DNA from: Caballeronia udeis
GTDB taxonomy: Bacteria; Pseudomonadota; Gammaproteobacteria; Burkholderiales; Burkholderiaceae
DNA: 64,000 nucleotides
Assembly: GCF_001544555.2 (NCBI RefSeq)
Contig: NZ_FCOK02000001.1
Location: forward strand, 266,795 to 330,794
Direction: 5' to 3'
Under the pieces are notes generated by a model. That model ran no database searches. It worked only from the letters and a program-made list of their open reading frames with translations, and had not been told where the DNA came from. Below are positions 8,962 through 18,108 of the stretch, in pieces (position 1 is the first letter of the stretch; each line of letters starts with the position of its first letter). The position numbers and the translations under genes were made by a program.

Positions 8962-9005
8962 TTAGTCCAATTTCGATTTATTATTCGCCGTATAAGTTTG
9001 GCTAA
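8962..9005. promoter_or_regulatory. Dyad TTAGTCCAA...TTGGCTAA, candidate LysR operator
   Basis: Two imperfect inverted arms, TTAGTCCAA at 8962-8970 and TTGGCTAA at 8998-9005, flank an AT-rich 27-base centre just upstream of the LysR start. The position fits autoregulation plus control of the divergent transporter operon. The spacing is wider than a single T-N11-A box, so these could be two half sites. Binding is inferred. Confidence 0.4.
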
Positions 9006-9033
9006 TACCTCTGCCTGTACAACGGACCTCTCC

Positions 9034-10002
9034 ATGACTCAACGGCGGGTGGATATCGCGCGGTTCCTGAATGACCGGCTCGACTGGAACCTGCTGCGGA
9101 CCTTCCTGGTCATCATGCAGGAGCGCAGCGTGAGCCGCGCCGCCGCGCGCCTGCATCTCACGCAACCGGCGGTGAGCCAGGCGCTCAAGCGCCTGGAAGA
9201 CACGCTCGGGCGCAACCTGATCCACCGCCGCGGTCCGCACTTCGAGCCCACGCGTGCGGGCGAAGAGGTGTACCGGATCGCAAGCGATATCTACGGCCAC
9301 ATGTCGCGGCTCGAGACCGAACTCGATGACCGCAGCGAGGACATCACCGGTTCGATCCGGCTCTTGACGGTGAGCCGCATTGATTCCGGCGTGTACGACG
9401 AGTTTCTCGGCGAATTCCACCGGACTTATCCGCGCATCGACTTGCATATCGAGGTGATGCGTTCGTCGGACATCATTTCGTCGCTGCTGCAAAAGACCGC
9501 GACGGCGGGGCTCAGCTTGTGCCGTACGCCCATCGATAAACTCGAGCAGCGCTGTTTCCTGCGCCAGCGATACGCCATTTTTTGCGGCCGGTACCATCGC
9601 TTGTTTGGACGGCACGGGCTGTCCATGAAAGACCTGCTCGCGGAGAATTTCGTGTCGTTCACGAGCGACCAGATTGGCGACAGCTTGTCGCCGCTGACCG
9701 TCTTTCGTGACCAGCGCGGGTTCACGGGACGGATCGTGGCGGCCTCGCCAAGTCTGGACGAAGTGCGGCGGCTGATCTTCGCGGGATACGGCATCGGCTG
9801 CCTGCCCGAGCACATTGTCCGCGACGACCTCTCGCAACAGCGCCTGTGGCGTTTGCCGCCGGAAGAGGGTCTGGTCGATGTCGACGTCGACTTGCTGTGG
9901 CATCGCGGACGCAAGATGAACGCGGCGGAGCAGGCGTTTCTCGACGGCATGGAGCGCACGATGCAGCGTTATTCACTGCCCGAGCGGCTGGCCCCGCGCT
10001 GA
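9034..10002 (+). CDS. LysR-family transcriptional regulator
   Basis: This 322-residue activator or repressor has an N-terminal winged helix-turn-helix: LDWNLLRTFLVIMQERSVSRAA with LHLTQPAVSQALKRLEDTLG (near residues 17-60). A C-terminal periplasmic-binding-like co-inducer domain follows. Start MTQRRVDIARF is used; the open frame extends upstream into the divergent promoter but without homology. It is transcribed away from the MHS carrier and amide-hydrolase genes, the standard relation of a LysR regulator to its target operon. Confidence 0.92.
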   Translation: MTQRRVDIARFLNDRLDWNLLRTFLVIMQERSVSRAAARLHLTQPAVSQALKRLEDTLGRNLIHRRGPHFEPTRAGEEVYRIASDIYGHMSRLETELDDRSEDITGSIRLLTVSRIDSGVYDEFLGEFHRTYPRIDLHIEVMRSSDIISSLLQKTATAGLSLCRTPIDKLEQRCFLRQRYAIFCGRYHRLFGRHGLSMKDLLAENFVSFTSDQIGDSLSPLTVFRDQRGFTGRIVAASPSLDEVRRLIFAGYGIGCLPEHIVRDDLSQQRLWRLPPEEGLVDVDVDLLWHRGRKMNAAEQAFLDGMERTMQRYSLPERLAPR

Positions 10003-10162
10003 GCCCCAAGGTGGACTGCGGCGCGCCAGGGCTTCGCACCCGCCGCCGGATGAAAGCCGGCAAACCTTAAACCGTAAGCAGAACCCCCATACAATAGCCG
10101 CACCGCTCAGGTGCCCCTCGCCCTGCAATCCGCAAAACCGCACGACATCACGATCCGACCAC

Positions 10163-11767
10163 ATGTATAGAGCCTCTTTTCTGAACAGGAAAAATCCACT
10201 TGCCAAACGTTGGCGTGCAGCCGCGACCCTGGTCATAACCGCAGCCACTTTCACCTTCGCGATAAACACGCCCGTCGATGCCCGCGGCGGCGGCGGTCCC
10301 AAAGCGGAAGCGCAGCAGCAAACAGCGAAACGCGCCGCGGCGAAGAAGTCGAAGTTCAACAAGCGCGTCGTCGTCCCGGCCGGCCCGCTGCCGGCCACGG
10401 TCATGGCGGCGCTGGCACGGGCCCACGTGCCGCTTTCATCGATGAGCGTGGTGGTCGAGCGGATTGGCGGCAACGGCGTGCCGCTCGTCGCGATCAACGC
10501 CGACGAGCCGATGATGCCCGCCTCCACCATGAAGCTGGTCACCACGTACTCGGGCTTGTCGCTGCTGGGCCCGGATTACCGCTGGAAAACCACCGCCTAC
10601 GCCGACGGTGAAGTCGATGCAAACGGCGTCCTTCACGGCAACTTGTATATCCAGGGCACGGGCGATCCGAAACTCGTGCCGGAAGAACTCATCGACCTGG
10701 TGGATCAGATCCGCCGCAACGGCATCACGGGCATTGACGGCGCGCTGGTGCTGGACAAACGCTACTTCGATACGTCCACGCGCGACCTCCCCGCCTTCGA
10801 CGCCGACGAAAGCGCGCCCTACAACGTCGGCCCGGATCCGCTGCTGTACGCATTCAAGTCGCTGTCGTTCACGCTGACGCCGAGCCCGGACGGCCAGGTG
10901 GCGATCGATGTGCTGCCGCAACTCGCGCAGTTGCAGATCGACAACGAACTGCACGTCACGCGCGGCGCTTGCGCGGGCTCCCTGCCAGCGGCGTCGCCGA
11001 GCGTGGCGCAAACCACGGGCGGTTTTGTGCAGGCGTCGTTTATCGGCGACTATCCGCTGCGCTGCGGCCCGCGCACCATCAACGTCGCCGCACTCGATCA
11101 CTCCACCTTCTTCGCCGGCGGCTTCCTGGCGCTGTGGAAACAGGCGGGCGGCACCTTCAACGGCACCACGCGCGAAGGCCCGACACCGGTCAGCGCAAGG
11201 CTGGTCGGCACGCACCGCAGCCCGGTGTTGTCGGATATCGTTCGCGACATCAACAAGTTCAGCAACAACGTGATGGCGCGCAACCTGTTCCTGACCATTG
11301 GCGCCGCGATGGGCAAACCGCCGGCGACAACCCAGAAATCATCAGCGGCGATCCAGGCGTTCCTGCATCGGAGCGCGCTGCCCATGACCGGCCTCTACCT
11401 CGATAACGGCTCGGGCCTGTCGCGCGAAGAACACATCACGGCGCAATCGCTCGCCGACCTGCTCACGGCGGCGAATTCGAGCCCGGTGGCACAGGTCTTC
11501 ATCGAGTCGCTGCCCATTGCGGGCGTGGACGGCACCATGCGCAACCGGCTCACCAACGCGGGCGCGGGCGGCAACGCCCACATCAAGACGGGCACGCTGC
11601 GCGACGTGCGGGCCATTGCCGGCTACGTGGGCGCGGATAACGGCGAGAGCTACGTGGTGGTGAGTTTTATCAACGATCCGCGCGCCGAGGCGGCGCGGGC
11701 GGCGCATGACGCGCTGCTCGAGTGGGTTTATGAAGGCGCGCGCCGCAGTACGGCATCGGCTGAATGA
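10163..11767 (+). CDS. dacB: D-alanyl-D-alanine carboxypeptidase/endopeptidase (PBP4, family S13)
   Basis: This 534-residue periplasmic penicillin-binding protein trims peptidoglycan stem peptides and cuts cross-links. The N-terminus carries a signal segment (TLVITAATFTFAINTPVDA). The three S13 active-site motifs are present: PASTMKL (Ser121, Lys124), FSNNVMARNLF (SxN), and HIKTGTL (KTG). A large inserted domain separates SxxK from SxN, as is typical for class C low-molecular-weight PBPs. A basic Ala/Lys-rich linker (residues 45-70) follows the signal. It appears monocistronic, with a 238-base gap before the next gene. Confidence 0.93.
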   Translation: MYRASFLNRKNPLAKRWRAAATLVITAATFTFAINTPVDARGGGGPKAEAQQQTAKRAAAKKSKFNKRVVVPAGPLPATVMAALARAHVPLSSMSVVVERIGGNGVPLVAINADEPMMPASTMKLVTTYSGLSLLGPDYRWKTTAYADGEVDANGVLHGNLYIQGTGDPKLVPEELIDLVDQIRRNGITGIDGALVLDKRYFDTSTRDLPAFDADESAPYNVGPDPLLYAFKSLSFTLTPSPDGQVAIDVLPQLAQLQIDNELHVTRGACAGSLPAASPSVAQTTGGFVQASFIGDYPLRCGPRTINVAALDHSTFFAGGFLALWKQAGGTFNGTTREGPTPVSARLVGTHRSPVLSDIVRDINKFSNNVMARNLFLTIGAAMGKPPATTQKSSAAIQAFLHRSALPMTGLYLDNGSGLSREEHITAQSLADLLTAANSSPVAQVFIESLPIAGVDGTMRNRLTNAGAGGNAHIKTGTLRDVRAIAGYVGADNGESYVVVSFINDPRAEAARAAHDALLEWVYEGARRSTASAE

Positions 11768-12005
11768 GGCGCTTCCTGACCCGCTTAGAACCCGAGGACG
11801 CGCAGTCTGCAAGCACAGGCAAACCCTCGTAGGAAACAATCTCAAATCCTCTTAAAGATTCGGTAAGCTATCGCCACGCCAAGCCGACGACACGCATTGT
11901 CCGCAGTGCGTGTCGTTTGAAGCCAGCGCCCAAGCGGAAAGCCAGCCGGCAGAAAACTCGAAGCGGCGTGCAGACCACATGACCAGATAAACGAGGACCG
12001 AGGAG

Positions 12006-13202
12006 ATGAAGTCAATGAAACCAGCCCTGACGAAACCTGCTGCGCGTCAAACGCGCTGGCTGCTCGCCGTCCAGACGGCCACGGCATGCGCTGCGTTTGC
12101 ATTGCTGGCCGCATGCGGCGGCAGCAGCAATAACAACAACAACACGCCCCCGGGCGGTGTGACGCTGCAAGTGGTGTCGTTTGGCGACAGTCTCTCGGAC
12201 GTGGGCACGTATGCGCCGGTTGCAACAGCGAACTTCGGCGGCGGCCGCTTCACGACGAATCCCGGCCAGGTCTGGACCCAGAACGTGGCGCAGCATTACG
12301 GCGGCACGCTGACAGCGGCGAATACCGGCGGCTTCGGCATCCCGCTTTCGGCGGCCAGCGGTTTGGGCTACGCACAAGGCGGCGCACGCGTGACGCTGCA
12401 GCCGGGCGTTGGCCATGCCACGCCGGGCACGCCGAACGCCGACTACTCACAGGCCACGACGATCCCGATCAACGACCAGGTGACCCAGTTCATCACCTCG
12501 CATGGCTCGTTCAACGCCAACCAGCTCGTGCTGGTGAACGGCGGCGCCAACGACATCTTCTACAACCTGACCGTCGAGCAAGCGACTGCCGCCGGCATCC
12601 AGGCCCAGCTCGCCGCGGGAACCATCACGCCGGCGCAAGCGCAGGCAGCGGGCGCCGCTGCGCAGACTGCCGCGACAACCGCCATCAGCCAGGCGGCAAT
12701 CGACCTGGCGACGTTGGTTGGCCGGGTGCTGCAAGCCGGTGCGACGCACGTGGTGGTGTCGACGGTTCCTGACATCGGCGGAGCGCCGCTGGGCCTGGCC
12801 AGCGCTGATAAAGGCGTGACCTTCTCGCAAGTGACGCAGTTGTTCAACGGCACGCTGAAAGGCGCGCTGCAGCAGGCCGGGCTGTTGTCGAAGGTGGTCT
12901 TCGTCGATGCCTACAGCTGGGTGGACGGTATCCAGGCGAACTTTCAGGCGAACGGCTTCACGGTGTCGAACACGGGTACGGCCTGTAATCTCAACGCAAT
13001 GATCGCGGCTGCGACCAAGCTGGGAGAGCCAGACCCGACCGCATTCGGCACGTCGCTGTTCTGCTCGCCGCAAACCTACACGGTGGCCGGCGCGGACCAG
13101 TCATATATGTACGCCGACACGGTCCACCCGACGACGCACCTGCACGCACTGTTCTCCACGTTCGTGGAGCAGCAGATTGCTGCAAGCGGGCTGGGGAAAT
13201 AA
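12006..13202 (+). CDS. SGNH/GDSL-type esterase lipoprotein
   Basis: This 398-residue secreted acyl hydrolase is predicted to be lipid-anchored: the lipobox is LLAAC with Cys37, followed by an Asn/Gly-rich linker. SGNH blocks are VVSFGDSLSDVG (nucleophile Ser62), GGFGIPLSAASGLGYAQGGAR, LVNGGANDIF (block III Asn) and ADTVHPTTHLH (block V Asp and His). Such proteins in Burkholderia are lipases or esterases of the outer membrane or surface. An in-frame second Met at codon 4 is possible. A strong terminator stands 26 bases after the stop. Confidence 0.92.
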   Translation: MKSMKPALTKPAARQTRWLLAVQTATACAAFALLAACGGSSNNNNNTPPGGVTLQVVSFGDSLSDVGTYAPVATANFGGGRFTTNPGQVWTQNVAQHYGGTLTAANTGGFGIPLSAASGLGYAQGGARVTLQPGVGHATPGTPNADYSQATTIPINDQVTQFITSHGSFNANQLVLVNGGANDIFYNLTVEQATAAGIQAQLAAGTITPAQAQAAGAAAQTAATTAISQAAIDLATLVGRVLQAGATHVVVSTVPDIGGAPLGLASADKGVTFSQVTQLFNGTLKGALQQAGLLSKVVFVDAYSWVDGIQANFQANGFTVSNTGTACNLNAMIAAATKLGEPDPTAFGTSLFCSPQTYTVAGADQSYMYADTVHPTTHLHALFSTFVEQQIAASGLGK

Positions 13203-13228
13203 GTCCGGCTGGACGAGCGTGAAATAAA

Positions 13229-13258
13229 AAATGCCCGGTCGAAGAAGACCGGGCATTT
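13229..13258 (+). terminator. Rho-independent terminator after GDSL lipoprotein
   Basis: A 12-bp perfect stem (AAATGCCCGGTC with GACCGGGCATTT) closes a six-base loop and ends in a short T run. It ends the GDSL gene and, with A residues on the left, could act weakly for the convergent ATPase gene. Confidence 0.88.
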
Positions 13259-13362
13259 CTCATTGGGCTGGTGATCATGCGTACGCTGGAAAATCCCGAC
13301 GCCGCCTGACCAGCCGGATAGTTTTGGCACGAATGTCTGCCGAAAACCAAGGGGGGCGTATT

Positions 13363-14859
13363 TTAGAAAAGCGCCGCGTACCATTGCAGATCGCGGCACT
13401 CGTAACCCCTTTCTGAAAAAGCTCCCTTCTCGGCCGTCGTGAATACGGGCGAAAACAGCGCTTTCTCAACGGTCCAACCGGCTACTCTTCTGCCTTCTTT
13501 TGTCGAGAGGAACCTCTCGATATGCGTTTCGAACTTCGCGAGAGACGCCCCATCGTGTGCGCTCGCGTTGCGCTTGCATGAACCGAATCGCACGCGTTGA
13601 TCGTCGGCATCCAGCGCGACAATATCGATCTCAATGTCGTTGTCCACATTGCGCGCCCGGTTCCAATATCCGAGCTCGATGGAGCTCAGGGAGAAATCGC
13701 CCAGGCCCTTACGTGAGCATTCAATATGCAAATGCCGGATCAGCTTTTCGAACGCAAAACCTTCGTGCCCGAAACAACGCGGCATCGCGCGTTCGATTGC
13801 CTTGGCGAGCGGGCGCATGCGTGAGGTGTCGCGCGCCGGCTTGACCACCGCCAGCCACGCCTGCAGAAAGTTGTCGGTAACGTAGTACCGGGCATTGCGG
13901 CTGTTGCTGTCGGAAAACACGGGCTGACGCTTGTCGATCATCTGGTAGTTTTCAACCAGTCGCCTGATGTGCGTGCCCAAAGGCGTCATGTCATCCTCCC
14001 TGTTGACGGCCGCGACCACATCACCGTTGCTGCAACCAGGGTTCTGCGCAAGGTAGTTCAGGATGGACAGCATTTTCCCCTTCACCTCTCGCAGAAATGA
14101 TGTGTCCGCTTCCTCCGCCAAAGGACTTCCCTCCTTGAGGAACATCCGTTCCAGCAGAGCTTGGGGGAAATTGTCCCGGGGCACGGAAAACAGGCCCTGA
14201 TCGAAAGCGTCTCGATAAAACTTCGGTACGCCCTCGAAAAAGCTCCATAGCGTGAGCCATTGGTAAGGATCCTCGATCTCGTGCGCGCGATAGACGGTGG
14301 TCAGATCTTCAAAATCCCAATGCTGCAATTCGATGGTCGCGGTCAGCCGGCCGAAGAGCGGCGCGCCTTTGTCGTCGAGCAGTGCGCTCATTTCCGATTG
14401 AAGCGAGCCGAGCACAAACAAACCGCCTTTATGCGTCTCGCGAAGCCGATCCACTTGCTCCTGCAAAAACGAGTTGAAAGGCCGAAGCTTCGGCGCCGTG
14501 AAGTACTGAAATTCGTCAAGTACGACGACAAGCCCGTCGCGGCACAAATCGCCAATAGCGGAAGCCATGGAACTGAAATCCACTACCGAATCGGCCAGGG
14601 AGTTCGCAAAAGGGGACTCGCAATCGCCGAGCGTACGGCGAAAACTCGCGGCGACGTCGCGCTCATCCGAGTCGGGAATTTGCATGTAAACCATGCGGGC
14701 CAGCAATGTTCCGTCGGATTTGGAAAGCTCGCGCAACAGCGTTGTCTTGCCTATACGCCGACGACCTTGAATACGGCAAAAGAACCAAGCTGGTCCGTGA
14801 ACCAGTTTGTCGAGCGTCTCCAACGTGCCCGTGCGACCGTAAAACGACCATTGCGCCAT
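13363..14859 (-). CDS. Archaeal-type ATPase with DUF234-like C-terminal domain
   Basis: This 498-residue protein has an N-terminal STAND/AAA-type ATPase domain: P-loop GRRRIGKTTLL (residues 32-42) and Walker B LVVVLDEFQYF (near 110-120), with a LGSLQSEMSALL sensor segment. Next comes a winged-helix region (NPGCSNGDVVAAVNRE) and a C-terminal DUF234-like domain whose EIDIVALD...FGSCKRNA pattern resembles a PD-(D/E)xK nuclease core. The family is patchily distributed and spreads between unrelated genomes. Function is unknown; a mobile or toxin-like role has been suggested only from context. It is convergent with the GDSL gene, and two related AT-rich inverted repeats lie just upstream. Confidence 0.85.
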   Translation of the reverse strand: MAQWSFYGRTGTLETLDKLVHGPAWFFCRIQGRRRIGKTTLLRELSKSDGTLLARMVYMQIPDSDERDVAASFRRTLGDCESPFANSLADSVVDFSSMASAIGDLCRDGLVVVLDEFQYFTAPKLRPFNSFLQEQVDRLRETHKGGLFVLGSLQSEMSALLDDKGAPLFGRLTATIELQHWDFEDLTTVYRAHEIEDPYQWLTLWSFFEGVPKFYRDAFDQGLFSVPRDNFPQALLERMFLKEGSPLAEEADTSFLREVKGKMLSILNYLAQNPGCSNGDVVAAVNREDDMTPLGTHIRRLVENYQMIDKRQPVFSDSNSRNARYYVTDNFLQAWLAVVKPARDTSRMRPLAKAIERAMPRCFGHEGFAFEKLIRHLHIECSRKGLGDFSLSSIELGYWNRARNVDNDIEIDIVALDADDQRVRFGSCKRNASAHDGASLAKFETHIERFLSTKEGRRVAGWTVEKALFSPVFTTAEKGAFSERGYECRDLQWYAALF

Positions 14860-14869
14860 GCCGATACCC

Positions 14870-14893
14870 TTAAGATACTTTTTTGTATCTTAA
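14870..14893. repeat. 9-bp inverted repeat around T6, upstream of the ATPase start
   Basis: TTAAGATAC and GTATCTTAA flank six T residues ten bases before the ATPase ATG, where it would overlap the ribosome site or promoter. The arms match the core of the larger palindrome at 14992-15037. Confidence 0.75.
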
Positions 14894-14991
14894 CTTTTTT
14901 ACAGATCTAAGCGCATGATTTTTATCATAATTTTTGGCTAAATTAAGAACACAACGAGCGATCAGTCACCGGGGTTTTGGCCAAATGCGCT

Positions 14992-15037
14992 GTTCGACAA
15001 AGTTAAGATACATTTTTGTATCTTAACTTTGTCGAAC
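14992..15037. repeat. Perfect 21-bp inverted repeat with TTTT loop
   Basis: Arms of 21 bases are exactly complementary around a four-T loop; the inner half of each arm (GTATCTTAACTTT and its complement) recurs at 14885-14897. It lies between the sua5 stop and the ATPase gene. Its AT-rich stem does not look like a rho-independent terminator, so a large operator or a mobile-element end is more likely. Confidence 0.8.
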
Positions 15038-15058
15038 ACATGCAAACCGGCCGCCCGT

Positions 15059-16081
15059 CTAGCCCTGCTCTTCAAACGCCGCCGCCGCGCGTCCCAGCCG
15101 GTCGTTCACCGCGCTCCATTCCGCCGATACCGGCAGCGTCTCGATCAAGATCCGCTCGACATTGGCGCAATCGAGCGCGCGCAGCAGACCGTACAGTTCG
15201 CGTGCGTAGCTCTGCGGGTCATCAGGCGCAGCAATGAAATGGACATTCGGCGCGTGGGCCCATTTACCCGCGCTCGATGCACGCGCGACCAGCGCCAGCT
15301 TCTTGCCGCCGCTCGGCGGATGCGCGGCGAGCATCCGTTCCAGCGCCGCGAACGGCAGCAAACTGAGCGGCGTACGCGGCGCGTAGTGCGCCTTCAGCGT
15401 GCCGGAGGCGCGCGGCGCGCTGGCGTCGCTGCCATCGGGCAGACGCGGCATCACGCCCAGCACGTCCGCAATCTCCAGCGGACTCACATGCCCCGGCCGG
15501 AGCAACGCGGGAAAGCCCCGCGACAAATCAAGAATTGTCGATTCGATGCCCACCTTCGCCGCCCCGCCATCGAGCACATGTACGCTTGCGCCGAATTCAT
15601 CGCGGACATGTTGCGCCGTGGTCGGGCTGACATGCCCGAACCGGTTCGCCGATGGCCCCGCCACGCCGCCATGGCCATCGCGCAGGGTGCTGAAGGTGGT
15701 GAGCAGCGCCTGCGCCACCGGATGCGACGGGCAGCGGATAGCGACGGAATCCTGCCCGCCGCTGACCGCCGCCGGCACGTGCGCCGCGCGCTTGAGGATC
15801 AGCGTGAGCGGGCCGGGCCAGAATGCATCGATCAGTTTCTGCGCGTCGGCTGAAAGCGTCTGGACCCAGTACGCCGGATCGCTGCCGGGCGCGAGATGCA
15901 CGATCACCGGATGATTCGACGGCCGCCCCTTCGCCGCATAGATCCGCGCGATGGCTTCGGCATTCTCGGCATCGCCGCCCAGCCCGTAGACGGTTTCAGT
16001 CGGAAACGCGACGAGCTGGCCGGCGTCGAGCAACGTGGCCGCCTCCCGGATCTGCGCGACGGTGGGGGTGTCGAAAGTCAT
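15059..16081 (-). CDS. L-threonylcarbamoyladenylate synthase (Sua5/TsaC)
   Basis: This 340-residue cytoplasmic enzyme makes threonylcarbamoyl-AMP from Thr, bicarbonate and ATP for the t6A37 modification of ANN-decoding tRNAs. The YrdC domain shows LVAFPTETVYGLGGDA and KGRPSNHPVIVHL in the first 70 residues, then TLILKRAAHVP and GPSANRFGHVSPTTA. The extra C-terminal 130 residues (from about DVLGVMPRLPDGSDAS) make it the long Sua5 form rather than short TsaC. Start MTFDTPTV is used because the in-frame upstream Met precedes purK's stop without homology. It follows purK by five bases and is the last gene of the pur run. Confidence 0.92.
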   Translation of the reverse strand: MTFDTPTVAQIREAATLLDAGQLVAFPTETVYGLGGDAENAEAIARIYAAKGRPSNHPVIVHLAPGSDPAYWVQTLSADAQKLIDAFWPGPLTLILKRAAHVPAAVSGGQDSVAIRCPSHPVAQALLTTFSTLRDGHGGVAGPSANRFGHVSPTTAQHVRDEFGASVHVLDGGAAKVGIESTILDLSRGFPALLRPGHVSPLEIADVLGVMPRLPDGSDASAPRASGTLKAHYAPRTPLSLLPFAALERMLAAHPPSGGKKLALVARASSAGKWAHAPNVHFIAAPDDPQSYARELYGLLRALDCANVERILIETLPVSAEWSAVNDRLGRAAAAFEEQG

Positions 16082-16086
16082 CGAAG

Positions 16087-17274
16087 TCAGTCCAGCGCAA
16101 TGTGCAGCATGCGGGCGCAATCGCGCGCCGCCGTGCGCACTTCCTCCAGCGTGGCCCCGGTGAAATTCACGTGGCCCATCTTGCGGCCGGGCCGCGCCTC
16201 CTCCTTGCCGTACAGATGCAGGCGCGCAGTCGGCAACGCCATCACGTCATGCCACGGCGGCGTGCGCGCTTTCGCGCCTTCGAACCAGATGTCGCCGAGA
16301 ATGTTCAGCATGGCGGCCGGCGAATGCTGGCGTGTGTCGCCGAGCGGCATGCCGGTCATCGCGCGGACTTGCTGCTCGAACTGGCTGGTCGCGCAGGCAT
16401 CGACGGTGTAGTGGCCGGAATTGTGCGGGCGTGGCGCCATTTCGTTCGCGATCAGCGTCCCGTCTTCGAGGATGAAAAACTCCACGCACAGCACGCCGAC
16501 GTAATCCAGCTTCGCGGCGATAGTCAGCGCGGCGTCCTGCGCCTGGGCCACGAGAGCAGGCGACGCATCCGGCGCCGGCACGACGGTCTTCGCCAGAATT
16601 CCGCCAACGTGCTGGTTCTGCGCGAGCGGAAAGACGGCCGACTTCCCGTCGCCGGCGCGCGCGATCAGCACCGACACCTCGAACTTCAGCGGCATGCGCT
16701 TTTCGAGCACGCACGGCACGCCCGCGAGCGACCCGTAAGCCGTGCGCACTTCATCGACATTGCGCACGCTGGTCTGGCCTTTACCGTCGTAGCCCAGGCG
16801 CGCCGTCTTCAGAATGCCCGGCAACACGGCGGCGATCTGTTCGTCGCTCAAGGCGGCCAGCGCCTCGGGCGACTCGATCACCACATGCGGCGCCACCGGC
16901 ACGCCCGCGCTCGCGATAAACCGTTTCTCCGCCACGCGATCCTGCGCAATGGCGACACACCGGCCGGCGGGGCTCACGAAGGTGGTTTTCGCGATGAAAT
17001 CGAGGCTGGCGGACGGCACGTTCTCGAATTCCGTCGATACCGCCGCGCACAAGCGCGCGAGTTCGGTCAGCGCGGCGGGGTCGTCGTAGGCCGCGCGCAG
17101 GTGTTTATCGGCGACGGAACCGGCGGGACTCGCCTCGTCCGGATCGAGGACCGCCACGCGATAGCCCATGGACTGCGCGGCGAAACAGAACATGCGGCCA
17201 AGCTGGCCGCCGCCGACCATGCCGAGCCATGCGCCCGGCTGGATGGGAGAATTGGGTTGGATGTGTGCGTTCAT
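16087..17274 (-). CDS. purK: N5-carboxyaminoimidazole ribonucleotide synthase
   Basis: This 395-residue ATP-grasp enzyme of de novo purine synthesis converts AIR, ATP and bicarbonate to N5-CAIR. The N-terminal [22 protein letters not shown] begins the preATP-grasp domain. [19 protein letters not shown] is the ATP-binding loop, and [30 protein letters not shown] carries metal-binding Glu and the substrate site. It lies directly after purE (78-base gap) and before sua5 (5-base gap), consistent with a purC-purE-purK-sua5 transcript. Confidence 0.96.
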   Translation of the reverse strand: MNAHIQPNSPIQPGAWLGMVGGGQLGRMFCFAAQSMGYRVAVLDPDEASPAGSVADKHLRAAYDDPAALTELARLCAAVSTEFENVPSASLDFIAKTTFVSPAGRCVAIAQDRVAEKRFIASAGVPVAPHVVIESPEALAALSDEQIAAVLPGILKTARLGYDGKGQTSVRNVDEVRTAYGSLAGVPCVLEKRMPLKFEVSVLIARAGDGKSAVFPLAQNQHVGGILAKTVVPAPDASPALVAQAQDAALTIAAKLDYVGVLCVEFFILEDGTLIANEMAPRPHNSGHYTVDACATSQFEQQVRAMTGMPLGDTRQHSPAAMLNILGDIWFEGAKARTPPWHDVMALPTARLHLYGKEEARPGRKMGHVNFTGATLEEVRTAARDCARMLHIALD

Positions 17275-17352
17275 CTTGTGGGGTCGGTCAATCAGTCTCG
17301 GCCGGAAATATTGCCGGAGGTGTTACGTGAAACGGCTGCATCAACGGGTCGC

Positions 17353-17880
17353 TTACAGCGGCGGGAGGACCATGGCGTGCGCTGCGCCGTTCTGGCGCGC
17401 GCGGAATGCCGCGAGCTTGTCAGCGTAGGCCGTTTGGGTGACAGCGAGTATGGAGACCGCGAACAACGCCGCGTTCGCCGCCCCCGCCTCGCCGATAGCA
17501 AACGTCGCCACGGGCACGCCCTTGGGCATCTGCACGATCGAATGCAGCGAATCCACGCCCTTCAAATATTTACTCGATACCGGTACGCCCAGCACCGGCA
17601 CCGTGGTCTTGGCGGCAAGCATGCCCGGCAAATGCGCCGCGCCGCCCGCCCCCGCGATGATCGCCGCGAGGCCACGCGTGCGTGCGCTTTCGGCGTAGGC
17701 GAACATTTCGTCGGGCATGCGGTGCGCCGATACAACCTTCGCTTCGTAAGGCACGCCGAATTCCTGCAGGATCGCGACCGCGTTTTTCATCACGTCCCAG
17801 TCGGAACTGGAACCCATCAACACGCCGATCAACGGTGCGTCATGCGCGTGGGCCGCGGCGGCGGTCTGGACTTCGCTCAT
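17353..17880 (-). CDS. purE: N5-CAIR mutase, class I PurE
   Basis: This 175-residue enzyme moves the carboxyl group of N5-CAIR to C4 giving CAIR, the step after Pur[17 protein letters not shown] (near residues 19-34) is the nucleotide-binding start, [16 protein letters not shown] holds the catalytic His, and [15 protein letters not shown] is the second conserved loop. The length is normal for proteobacterial class I PurE. It stands between purC and purK on the same strand. Confidence 0.97.
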   Translation of the reverse strand: MSEVQTAAAAHAHDAPLIGVLMGSSSDWDVMKNAVAILQEFGVPYEAKVVSAHRMPDEMFAYAESARTRGLAAIIAGAGGAAHLPGMLAAKTTVPVLGVPVSSKYLKGVDSLHSIVQMPKGVPVATFAIGEAGAANAALFAVSILAVTQTAYADKLAAFRARQNGAAHAMVLPPL

Positions 17881-18108
17881 CGTGCTGCATTCCTTTGGGG
17901 TGGACAGGCCTTCGGCGGCCTTTTTCGGGTGATGCGGATTGATAGCTTGCCGGTCATCATGGAACGGCTTTCTGGGCTCGGCGCTGCAGGGCCGAACACA
18001 CAGGTGCGCTGAACGCCCGCGGCTATTTCTCGGCCGTTACTGCGGCCAGGCCACCGGAAACGCCCGCAACAGCGAGCGCCGTCCTGGCCGGCCCGGCGGC
18101 CTGAAACC

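Noticed and set aside
14992..15037. Rho-independent terminator for sua5
   Set aside because: The stem is AT-rich and has no trailing T run in the sua5 direction, so an operator or mobile-end role is more likely.
15823..18012. A 729-codon plus-strand open frame across sua5, purK, purE
   Set aside because: It is antisense to three well-supported purine and tRNA-modification genes and consists of Arg/His-rich sequence typical of reverse-frame shadows in GC-rich DNA.
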